Origin: DATFRX01 sp035630615
GTDB taxonomy: Bacteria; Actinomycetota; Actinomycetes; Propionibacteriales; Nocardioidaceae
NCBI GenBank assembly: GCA_035630615.1
Contig: DASQKI010000071.1
Span: forward strand, 1 to 64,000
Reading direction: 5' to 3'
Length of the DNA: 64,000 nucleotides
Part shown: positions 1 to 9,619 of the stretch, in pieces
How positions within the stretch are numbered: the first letter of the stretch is position 1
Layout: each line of letters starts with the position of its first letter
Notes under the pieces: model-generated
Told to the model about the DNA's origin: nothing
Database searches by the model: none
The model's input: only the letters and a program-made list of their open reading frames with translations
Made by a program: the position numbers and the translations under genes

Positions 1-2418
<2,418 letters not shown>

Positions 2419-2569
2419 GAGGTGTGTCCCGGGCGGCCGGTGAGCCGAGTCTCTGGTTGCATGTCCTGATCATTCGCAGGTTGCGAGGAGTGGTCCGGAT
2501 TGCCGCGGCAAGAGCAATCTTTTCGCCGACCTGGCTCGTAGCAGAAGGAAACCGATGGAAGGAAGCAGC

Positions 2570-3076
2570 ATGTCCGATACTCGGGTAGGCGTGACCGACG
2601 AGGCATCCGACGAAGCCAGGCTCGGTCGGCGGACGGTCTTACGCGGTGTCGCGGTTGGCGGCGTGGGCGTCGCGGGGCTGGCGGCGGCATGCGGCTCCGA
2701 CGACGATTCGTCCGACTCCAGCGACGATTCCGGCGGTGAGACGACCGAGTCCAGCGAACCCAGCGAGCCTTCCGGCGGTGGAGGCGGCGGCGAGCCCCTC
2801 GGTCCGACGTCCGAGGTGCCGGTCGGCGGCGGCATGGTCTACACCGACCAGGAGGTCGTCGTGACCCAGCCGGCCGCCGGTGACTACAAGGGCTTCACGG
2901 CGATCTGCACCCACCAGGGCTGCACGGTCGGTGAGGTCGCCGATGGCACGATCAACTGCCCGTGCCACGGGAGCATGTATTCGATCGAGGACGGCTCGGT
3001 GGTCGGTGGACCGGCGCCAGCGCCGCTGGACCCGGTAAACATCAGCGTCGACGGCCAGGACATCGTCCTCACCTGA
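2570..3076 (+). CDS. Tat-exported lipoprotein with Rieske [2Fe-2S] domain
   Basis: The N-terminus has a twin-arginine stretch (GRRTVLRG), a hydrophobic core and a lipobox LAAAC, so the product should be exported folded by Tat and lipid-anchored outside the membrane. An Asp/Ser/Glu/Gly-rich linker of about 60 residues follows, then a compact Rieske domain with CTHQGC and CPCHGS supplying the two Cys and two His ligands. Function is probably electron transfer; the partner is unknown and no bc1 genes are nearby. Start chosen at the ATG preceded by GGAAGGA six to seven bases upstream; an in-frame ATG at 2555 also has a plausible ribosome site. It ends 5 bases from the convergent TPR gene. Confidence 0.85.
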   Translation: MSDTRVGVTDEASDEARLGRRTVLRGVAVGGVGVAGLAAACGSDDDSSDSSDDSGGETTESSEPSEPSGGGGGGEPLGPTSEVPVGGGMVYTDQEVVVTQPAAGDYKGFTAICTHQGCTVGEVADGTINCPCHGSMYSIEDGSVVGGPAPAPLDPVNISVDGQDIVLT

Positions 3077-3081
3077 GGTCG

Positions 3082-4416
3082 TCACACCAACCCGGTCGCG
3101 GCCTCCCGCCAGCGGATGTCGCGGGCCGACGGACGTCGGTCGAGGCGTCGGTCGAGCAGGAGCTGCGCCTCGCGACATCGTCCGGAGGCGAGGAGAGCCG
3201 CGACCTGGGTGTCTTCGACGACATCGCGCTGCGCTTCACTGCCGCCGAGCCGCCACAGCTGCTCGCGCAGCCGCCCAAGTCCGTCCGCGGCGGCGGCCTG
3301 CTGCTTCTGCGTAAGGAGCAGCAAGCTCGCCGCAAGTGGGGCCGCCACCTCCGACATGGAGTGGTCGGCGTGCCCCCGACACCAGCGATGCAGGCGGCGA
3401 AGCCGATCGGTGTCGCCGGCGGCACACAAAGCCACCGCCGCGTGCATCGCCATGAAACCGGTGCCCGGCCGGTCGATGTCCTCGTCCGGCACCGACGCCA
3501 AAACGGCTGACGCCTCGGGCACCTCGCTTGCGCCAGGCGTCAACGCCCAGCGCCACAGCAGCGACGCCGAGTCGACAAGAGCGCGGGTACCCGAGACGGT
3601 TGGCGGAGCCAGTTGGTCCGCCCAGCGGCTCCGTACGGCCGCGAGGTCGCACTCCGCAAGCTCGTGCAGGGCGGCGTGCCACGAGAAGTGCGCCAGGTGG
3701 TTCGACGTCGGTCCGGTCGAGTCGATCCAGTCGTCTAGCCAGGTGAGACCAGCCGTGTGATCACCGGTCTCGTAATGCACATGTGTCCGGGCGTGTGCCG
3801 AATGACCGGCGCCCGGCTCCTCCGTCATCGACCGGCACGACAGCTCGTACGCCTCGTCGAATCGGCCCTGCTCCTGACGGATGAAGGCGAGCAGTCCGGC
3901 GTACCACCAGTCGGAGCCGTAGGCGGAGGCACATCCCTCGACGACCGACCAAGCCTCCTCGGGGACGGTCGTGACGCCGGCGAAGGCGATGGTCGGAACG
4001 GCGGTGGTCAGGAGGAGTGCGTCCCGTGGGTGGTGCCGCAGATGCGTGAGGAGAACCTCGTTGTCGCCCGTGGTGTGGGCGAGGACCGCCGCCACGTGGC
4101 CGCGCTCGCGTTCGGTGCTGCGAGCGGCGTGTCGCTGGGCCGAATCGAGCCGAGCGGCAAGGTCGATCGGCGCATTCTGCTCGTAGCCGAGAAGCGCCAG
4201 AGCGGCATGACCCATGGCGAAGGTGGGGTCGTGCGCGATCGACTCGGCGAGCGCCTCGACCCCGCCCTGCTGCACGTTGAGGACTGCGCGGATGCCGCGG
4301 TTGTACGCGGCCGCGGCCTCGGGCGAGGTTGTCAGCCGCAGGCCGTACAGGTCCCGAGGTCCCGTGGTCGTACGGGTCGACGCGGAGGTGCTCCCGGTGG
4401 GTACGCGTGCCGGCAT
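3082..4416 (-). CDS. Tetratricopeptide-repeat protein, TTC38-like
   Basis: 444-residue soluble protein of helical, Ala/Leu-rich repeats with no signal peptide. The opening (DLYGLRLTTSPEAAAAYNRG) and the repeated helix pairs resemble the bacterial homologues of TTC38, a TPR family without an assigned reaction. No catalytic motif is visible. The start codon lies 7 bases after a -10 hexamer (TAGTCT on the minus strand), so the transcript is probably leaderless and the start is well fixed. An inverted repeat covers the -35 and spacer of this promoter. Monocistronic, divergent from uvrC and convergent with the Rieske gene. Family assignment is moderate; function is unknown. Confidence 0.75.
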   Translation of the reverse strand: MPARVPTGSTSASTRTTTGPRDLYGLRLTTSPEAAAAYNRGIRAVLNVQQGGVEALAESIAHDPTFAMGHAALALLGYEQNAPIDLAARLDSAQRHAARSTERERGHVAAVLAHTTGDNEVLLTHLRHHPRDALLLTTAVPTIAFAGVTTVPEEAWSVVEGCASAYGSDWWYAGLLAFIRQEQGRFDEAYELSCRSMTEEPGAGHSAHARTHVHYETGDHTAGLTWLDDWIDSTGPTSNHLAHFSWHAALHELAECDLAAVRSRWADQLAPPTVSGTRALVDSASLLWRWALTPGASEVPEASAVLASVPDEDIDRPGTGFMAMHAAVALCAAGDTDRLRRLHRWCRGHADHSMSEVAAPLAASLLLLTQKQQAAAADGLGRLREQLWRLGGSEAQRDVVEDTQVAALLASGRCREAQLLLDRRLDRRPSARDIRWREAATGLV

Positions 4417-4423
4417 GCAAAGT

Positions 4424-4454
4424 AGACTAACCCACTCGACTATTGAGTCAAGTG
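4424..4454 (-). promoter_or_regulatory. Promoter of the TPR gene with overlapping inverted repeat
   Basis: Reading the minus strand: -35 TTGACT (plus 4446-4451), 16-base spacer, -10 TAGTCT (plus 4424-4429), then 7 bases to the ATG at 4416. An inverted repeat with 9-base arms (one mismatch) occupies 4433-4441 and 4446-4454 with a 4-base centre, covering the -35 and part of the spacer. A bound protein would block polymerase, so this is a good repressor-site candidate. The regulator is not identifiable. Confidence 0.7.
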
Positions 4455-4510
4455 GCGAACGTCCCGAGTTCGCACCACTGGGCGGCCCGTTTCCTGACGG
4501 TGCGGCGTCC

Positions 4511-4516
4511 TAGGCT
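4511..4516 (+). promoter_or_regulatory. -10 element of uvrC, leaderless type
   Basis: TAGGCT followed by exactly 7 bases and the GTG of uvrC. This puts the transcription start on or next to the start codon. The -35 region is not clear. The same geometry occurs before the TPR, zinc-ribbon, ctaB and ABC ATPase genes in this window. Confidence 0.6.
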
Positions 4517-4523
4517 GGGAAGC

Positions 4524-6539
4524 GTGGCCGATCCCGCGACCTATCGTCCGGCGCCCGGGACGATCCCGGAGGCGCCGGGCGTCTATCGATTCCGCGACGA
4601 GCACGGCCGGGTCATCTACGTCGGCAAAGCCAAGACGCTGCGGGCGCGGCTGTCGTCGTACTTCCAAGACATCGCCCATCTGCACCCGCGGACCCAGACG
4701 ATGGTCACCACGGCCGCCGCCGTCGAGTGGACCGTCGTCAGCACCGAGGTCGAGGCGCTGCAGTTGGAGTATTCCTGGATCAAGGAGTACGACCCGCGCT
4801 TCAACGTGAAATACCGCGACGACAAGTCATATCCATGGCTCGCCGTCACGCTCAACGAGGAGTTTCCCCGGGTCATGGTGGGTCGGGGCGCCAAGCGCAG
4901 GGGGGTGCGCTACTTCGGCCCCTACAGCCACGCGTGGGCGATCCGCGAAACGGTCGACCTGCTGCTGCGGGTGTTTCCGATGCGGTCGTGCTCGGCAGGC
5001 GTCTTCAAGCGCTCGGCACAGATGGGCCGGCCCTGTCTGCTCGGTTACATCGACAAGTGCAGCGCGCCGTGTGTCGATCGGATCAGCGCCGACGATCATC
5101 GCCAGATCGCCGAGGAGTTCGCCGACTTCCTCGCCGGCCAGACGACCACCTACGTCAAGCGACTCGAGAAGCAGATGCAGGCGGCGGCGGCCGACCTCGA
5201 GTACGAACGCGCCGCGCGGCTGCGCGACGACATCGCAGCACTCAACCGGGCGATGGAGAAAAACGCGGTCGTCTTCGGCGACGGCACCGACGCCGACGTC
5301 ATTGCGCTCGCGGAGGACGCCCTTGAGGTCGCAGTGCAGATCTTCTCGGTGCGCGGCGGCCGGATCCGCGGACAGCGCGGCTGGGTCGCCGACAAGACCG
5401 ACGACGCGGGCACCGGCGACCTCGTCGAGCGGGCGCTGCTCAAGCTCTACGACGGCGAGGCCGACGACGCGATTCCGCGCGAAGTACTCGTTCCGACGCT
5501 TCCCGACGACTCCGACGCCCTCGCCGAGTGGTTGTGCCAGCGACGCAGCGCGCGGGTGCACTTGCGGGTCCCGAAGCGCGGTGACAAGCGGTCGCTGCTC
5601 GAGACGGTCGAGCGCAACGCGACGCAGGCACTGGCGACGCACAAGACGAAGCGGGCCAGCGACCTCACGACCCGGAGCCGGGCCATCGAAGAGATCCAAC
5701 GCGCTCTCGAGCTCGACGAGGCGCCGCTGCGCATCGAGTGCTACGACGTGTCCAACCTGCAAGGGACCGAAGTCGTGGCGTCGATGGTCGTCTTCGAGGA
5801 CGGGCTGCCTCGCAAGACCGACTATCGCCGGTTCACCATCCGCGGCGTCGATGGGCAAAACGACGTCGCCGCGATGGAGGAGACGATCACGCGGCGGTTC
5901 CGCCGAATGCTCGACGACCAGGCCGCCCTGTCCAAGGCCGCCGACGAGGCCAAGGCAGGGCTGGTCAATCCCGAAACGGGTCGGCCGCGCAAGTTCGCCT
6001 ATCGCCCGGGTCTCGTCGTTGTCGACGGTGGTCGGCCCCAGGTCGCGGCCGCGCAGCAAGCGCTCGTCAGCCTGGGCCTGGTCGACATCCCGGTCTGCGG
6101 CCTCGCCAAGCGGCTCGAAGAAGTCTGGGTGCCCGATGACGACGATCCGGTGATCCTGCCGCGTACGAGTGAGGGGCTCTACCTGCTCCAGCGGATCCGC
6201 GACGAGGCTCACCGGTTCGCGATCACCCATCATCGCGGACGACGCTCGAAGTCGATGACTCGCAGTACCCTCGACGAGATTCCGGGGCTGGGAGACGTAC
6301 GCCGCAAGGCGCTGCTCAAGCGTTTCGGCTCTCTCAAGAGGCTGCGAGCAGCTAGCGTCGAGGACGTCGCCGATGTGCCGGGCTTCGGCCCGAGATTGGC
6401 GGAGGCTGTTGTCGACGCGTTGGCGGTAGCCGGCGGCACGTCCGCGGGGGACCGCCAGGCGATGCCGGCCGTCAACACCGCGACCGGAGAGCTGCTCGAC
6501 GACGACTCGGATGACGTGAGATCTGGGGAGACCCGATGA
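4524..6539 (+). CDS. uvrC: Excinuclease ABC subunit C (UvrC)
   Basis: Dual-incision nuclease of UvrABC repair, 671 residues. Domain order: GIY-YIG nuclease at the N-terminus (PGVYRFRDEHGRVIYVGKAK, making the 3' cut), a Cys-containing middle segment, the UVR helical hairpin that contacts UvrB (LEYERAARLRDDIAAL, about residues 215-235), the RNase H-like endonuclease domain making the 5' cut (YDVSNLQGTEVVASMVVF..VVDGGRPQ), and C-terminal helix-hairpin-helix motifs (IPGLGDVRRKALL, VPGFGPRLAEAV). The GTG at 4524 was preferred over an in-frame ATG at 4443 because the family begins here and because TAGGCT lies 7 bases upstream. Its stop overlaps the rapZ start (ATGA), implying coupled translation. 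Confidence 0.96.
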   Translation: MADPATYRPAPGTIPEAPGVYRFRDEHGRVIYVGKAKTLRARLSSYFQDIAHLHPRTQTMVTTAAAVEWTVVSTEVEALQLEYSWIKEYDPRFNVKYRDDKSYPWLAVTLNEEFPRVMVGRGAKRRGVRYFGPYSHAWAIRETVDLLLRVFPMRSCSAGVFKRSAQMGRPCLLGYIDKCSAPCVDRISADDHRQIAEEFADFLAGQTTTYVKRLEKQMQAAAADLEYERAARLRDDIAALNRAMEKNAVVFGDGTDADVIALAEDALEVAVQIFSVRGGRIRGQRGWVADKTDDAGTGDLVERALLKLYDGEADDAIPREVLVPTLPDDSDALAEWLCQRRSARVHLRVPKRGDKRSLLETVERNATQALATHKTKRASDLTTRSRAIEEIQRALELDEAPLRIECYDVSNLQGTEVVASMVVFEDGLPRKTDYRRFTIRGVDGQNDVAAMEETITRRFRRMLDDQAALSKAADEAKAGLVNPETGRPRKFAYRPGLVVVDGGRPQVAAAQQALVSLGLVDIPVCGLAKRLEEVWVPDDDDPVILPRTSEGLYLLQRIRDEAHRFAITHHRGRRSKSMTRSTLDEIPGLGDVRRKALLKRFGSLKRLRAASVEDVADVPGFGPRLAEAVVDALAVAGGTSAGDRQAMPAVNTATGELLDDDSDDVRSGETR

Positions 6540-7420
6540 GTGATCAAGGGGTCGACAAGCTGGTGCAGGATCTGGTGCTCGTCACCGGCATGACCGGCGC
6601 CGGCCGAAGCACGGCCGCCAAGGCGCTGGAAGACCTCGGTTGGTTCGTGGTCGACAACCTCCCGCCGCAGCTGATCGGGTCGGTGATCGAGCTCGTCGGC
6701 ACTGAAGGCGGGGGAGAGACTCGGCTCGCGGTGGTCGTCGATGCCCGCGCCGGTGGCTTCTTCGCCGAGCTCGACGGGGCTCTGAGCCGGCTGCGCGAGG
6801 CCGGTCTGCGACCATCGATCCTGTTCCTCGAGGCGTCCGACGACGCACTGGTCCGCCGCCAGGACGCCGCGCGCCGGCCGCATCCGTTGCAGCGCGGCCG
6901 CCGGCTGCTCGACGGCATCGTGGAGGAGCGGGCGGCACTCGCCGGGTTGCGCGGTGACGCCGATGTCTTGATCGATACCAGCAACCTCAACGTCCACCAG
7001 CTGGTCGCCAAGATCGGCACCGCGTTCGGTGATCCGGCCCGAGCCGGGCTGCGGGCAACCGTGGTCTCGTTCGGCTTCAAGTACGGCATTCCCGTCGACG
7101 CCGACATGGTCGCCGACATGCGCTTCCTGCCCAACCCGTTCTGGGTGCCCGAGCTGCGACCGCTGACCGGCCTCGACGCGCCGGTGCGCGACTACGTCTG
7201 CGGCCAGGACGGTGCCGAGGAGTTCTTGGACAACTACGAACGGCTGATCAGCGATCTGACGAGTGGCTTTGTCCGCGAGGGAAAGCGGTTCGTCACGGTC
7301 GCGATCGGATGTACCGGCGGCAAGCACCGCAGCGTGACGATGGCCGAGGCGCTTGCCGAGCGACTGCGCGCACGCGATGTCGAGACACTCGTGCTACATC
7401 GCGACCTGGGGCGCGAGTGA
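6536..7420 (+). CDS. rapZ: RapZ/YvcJ-family nucleotide-binding protein
   Basis: P-loop protein of the RapZ family, 294 residues. In E. coli RapZ is an RNA-binding adaptor controlling glmZ decay; the actinobacterial role is not settled. The P-loop GMTGAGRST is at residues 18-26, with Arg at the usual Lys position, as is normal for actinobacterial members. The conserved C-terminal domain is intact (FGFKYGIPVDADMVADMRFLPNP, GCTGGKHRSVTMAE). It overlaps uvrC by 4 bases at its start and yvcK by 4 bases at its end, in the conserved uvrC-rapZ-yvcK-whiA order, so the four are probably co-expressed. Confidence 0.94.
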   Translation: MSDQGVDKLVQDLVLVTGMTGAGRSTAAKALEDLGWFVVDNLPPQLIGSVIELVGTEGGGETRLAVVVDARAGGFFAELDGALSRLREAGLRPSILFLEASDDALVRRQDAARRPHPLQRGRRLLDGIVEERAALAGLRGDADVLIDTSNLNVHQLVAKIGTAFGDPARAGLRATVVSFGFKYGIPVDADMVADMRFLPNPFWVPELRPLTGLDAPVRDYVCGQDGAEEFLDNYERLISDLTSGFVREGKRFVTVAIGCTGGKHRSVTMAEALAERLRARDVETLVLHRDLGRE

Positions 7421-8430
7421 CCGGCGGCCCCTCGCGGCTTCCCCGTGCGGGAGGTCGGTTTGACGTCGGCGCACGGCCACGCGTCGTCGCCTTGGGAGGC
7501 GGTCACGGGCTCGCCAATTCGCTCGCCGCGCTGCGCCGGGTCGCCACCCATCTGACCGCGGTCGTGACGGTGGCCGACAACGGAGGGTCGTCGGGCCGGC
7601 TGCGAGACGAGCTCGATGTGCTTCCCCCGGGCGACCTGCGCCAGGCTCTGGCCGCGCTGTGCGGTGACGACGAGTGGGGCCGCACCTGGGCTGAGGTGCT
7701 CCAGCATCGGTTCGCTTCGTCCGGCGCGCTGCACGGGCACGCCGTGGGCAACATCTTGATCGTGGCGCTGTGGGAGCTCCTCGGGGGAGCGGTCGACGGT
7801 CTCGACTGGGTGGGCCGGCTGCTCGGGGCGCAAGGCCGCGTGCTGCCGATGAGCGCGGTGCCGCTCAACATCGCCGCGCAGGTCCGCGGGCTCGACCCCG
7901 ACGACCCGACCGCCCTGACGACCGTACGCGGTCAGGTCGAGGTCGCGACCGCCCGTGGCGAAGTCGTCGAAGTCGCACTGGAGCCAAGCGATCCGCCGCC
8001 GTGCGCGGAGACATTGGACGCCCTCGACAACGCCGACTGGGTGGTGCTCGGGCCGGGGTCGTGGTTTACCAGTGTGATCCCGCACCTGCTGGTCCCGGAG
8101 CTGTCTTCGGCGCTGCACGACACCAACGCGCAACGCCTCGTCGTCCTCAACCTCGCCCCACAGGCGGGGGAGACCGAGGGTTACTCGCCGGAGCGCCATC
8201 TCGAGGTGCTGGCACGACACTCGCCGGACCTTCGGATCGACGTCGTCCTGGCCGACGAGAAGCGGGTGAGCGACCCGGCGGCGCTACGGGCGGTGGCCGG
8301 GTCGCTCGGCGCCGAGTTGGTCGTCGACGACGTGGCGGCGGCGGACGGTACGGCCCGGCACGACCCCCTGCGGTTGGCCGCGGCGTACGAGGAGATCTTC
8401 AGCGACCCGCCACGACGCGTGACCCACTGA
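7417..8430 (+). CDS. yvcK: YvcK/CofD-like UDP-GlcNAc-binding protein (gluconeogenesis/morphology factor)
   Basis: 337-residue member of the YvcK family, which binds UDP-sugars and links central metabolism to cell-wall synthesis in Bacillus and mycobacteria (CuvA). The N-terminal glycine-rich nucleotide-sugar loop VVALGGGHGLANSLAAL is followed by TVADNGGSSGRLRDEL, and VVLGPGSWFTSVIPHLL is conserved further on. The start is the GTG that overlaps the rapZ stop (GTGA); upstream in-frame codons would run into rapZ. About 190 bases separate it from whiA, which has its own promoter. Confidence 0.92.
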   Translation: MTGGPSRLPRAGGRFDVGARPRVVALGGGHGLANSLAALRRVATHLTAVVTVADNGGSSGRLRDELDVLPPGDLRQALAALCGDDEWGRTWAEVLQHRFASSGALHGHAVGNILIVALWELLGGAVDGLDWVGRLLGAQGRVLPMSAVPLNIAAQVRGLDPDDPTALTTVRGQVEVATARGEVVEVALEPSDPPPCAETLDALDNADWVVLGPGSWFTSVIPHLLVPELSSALHDTNAQRLVVLNLAPQAGETEGYSPERHLEVLARHSPDLRIDVVLADEKRVSDPAALRAVAGSLGAELVVDDVAAADGTARHDPLRLAAAYEEIFSDPPRRVTH

Positions 8431-8445
8431 CATCGGTCCGTTGCT

Positions 8446-8473
8446 TTGACTCAGCGTGGCTGGGGCTTAATGT
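8446..8473 (+). promoter_or_regulatory. Promoter upstream of whiA
   Basis: -35 TTGACT (8446-8451), 16-base spacer and -10 TAATGT (8468-8473) give a strong vegetative-type promoter in the yvcK-whiA gap. Transcription from here would give a leader of about 140 nt before the whiA ATG. A further TACAGT at about 8525 could be a second -10. I see no riboswitch fold in the leader. Confidence 0.6.
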
Positions 8474-8619
8474 GGCATCGGGTGTGTGAGGCCCCTTCGT
8501 GCGACGGCTCAACCCTGGGCGCACTACAGTGACGGCCTGCGTCTCGGGCACGCGGACCGTGGCGCGATGTGCACGTTTTCCGCGGCCAAGGCATCTCGAG
8601 ACGTGGCAGGATCAAACAA

Positions 8620-9606
8620 ATGGCCATGACGGCGCAGGTCAAAGCGGAGCTCACCAGCACCACGATCACCAAGTCATGCTGTCGCAAGGCAGAGGTGTCG
8701 ACGATGCTGCGCTTTGCCGGCGGCCTCCACATCGTCAGCGGCCGGATCGTCGTCGAGGCCGAGCTCGACACCGGTGCGGCGGCCCGGCGGCTCCGCCGCG
8801 ACCTGCTGGAGGTCTACGGCCACCAGAGCGAGGTCGTCGTCGTTTCCGGCGGGGGACTCAAGTCGGGCACGCGTTATGTCGTCCGGGTGATCAAGGAGGG
8901 CGAGGCGCTGGCCCGCCAGACCGGCCTCATCGACGGGCGCGGCCGGCCGGTGCGTGGCCTTCCGCCGCAGGTCGTGTCCGGCTCCGGATGTGACGCGGTC
9001 GCCGCGTGGCGAGGCGCGTTCCTCGCCCATGGCTCGCTGACCGAGCCGGGTCGTTCGTCATCGCTCGAGGTGACCTGCCCCGGCCCGGAGGCGGCGCTAG
9101 CCCTCGTTGGAGCAGCCCGCCGGCACGGCATCCAGGCCAAGGCCCGCGAGGTACGCGGCGTCGACCGCGTCGTCATCCGCGACGGTGAGGCCATCGGCGC
9201 ACTCCTCACCCGACTCGGGGCGCACGAGGCGCTGCTGGCCTGGGAGGAGCGTCGGATGCGTCGCGAGGTGCGGGCCACCGCTAATCGGCTGGCCAACTTC
9301 GACGACGCCAACCTGCGTCGCTCGGCTCGAGCCGCGGTCGCCGCGGGTGCACGGGTGTCTCGGGCGCTAGAGATCCTCGGCGACGACGTGCCCGACCACC
9401 TTCAGGTCGCGGGCAGGCTTCGCGTCGAGCACAAGCAGGCCAGCCTCGAGGAGCTCGGCCACATGCATGATCCGCCGCTCACCAAAGACGCGATCGCAGG
9501 TCGGATCCGACGACTGCTCGCCATGGCCGACAAGAAGGCTCGTGAGCTCGGCATCCCCGACACCGAGGCGAGCCTCACGCCGGAGATGCTCGCCGACGCG
9601 CCCTGA
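8620..9606 (+). CDS. whiA: Sporulation/cell-division transcription regulator WhiA
   Basis: DNA-binding regulator with a LAGLIDADG-derived N-terminal domain and a C-terminal helix-turn-helix, 328 residues. In Streptomyces it acts with WhiB on division genes. Visible: MAMTAQVKAEL start typical of the family, KSCCRKAEVSTMLRFAGGLH in the homing-endonuclease-like domain, and the C-terminal HTH (LRVEHKQASLEELGHM..LTKDAIAGRIRRLL). The ATG at 8620 was chosen by family start; an upstream in-frame ATG at 8569 adds a non-conserved extension. It ends 13 bases before the convergent repeat-protein gene. Confidence 0.95.
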   Translation: MAMTAQVKAELTSTTITKSCCRKAEVSTMLRFAGGLHIVSGRIVVEAELDTGAAARRLRRDLLEVYGHQSEVVVVSGGGLKSGTRYVVRVIKEGEALARQTGLIDGRGRPVRGLPPQVVSGSGCDAVAAWRGAFLAHGSLTEPGRSSSLEVTCPGPEAALALVGAARRHGIQAKAREVRGVDRVVIRDGEAIGALLTRLGAHEALLAWEERRMRREVRATANRLANFDDANLRRSARAAVAAGARVSRALEILGDDVPDHLQVAGRLRVEHKQASLEELGHMHDPPLTKDAIAGRIRRLLAMADKKARELGIPDTEASLTPEMLADAP

Positions 9607-9619
9607 TCCGACCGAGCGG

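Noticed and set aside
4827..6233. A 468-codon open frame on the minus strand inside uvrC, and many similar long antisense frames elsewhere (for example within zwf, pgi, tkt).
   Set aside because: Typical of high-GC DNA, where the frame opposite a GC3-rich gene lacks stops. Protein composition is Arg/Val/Asp-skewed with no domain, and each lies wholly within a recognised gene.
6587..6613. Arg instead of Lys in the RapZ P-loop (GAGRST), possibly a dead nucleotide site.
   Set aside because: This variant is the norm in actinobacterial RapZ proteins, so it is not a defect of this gene.
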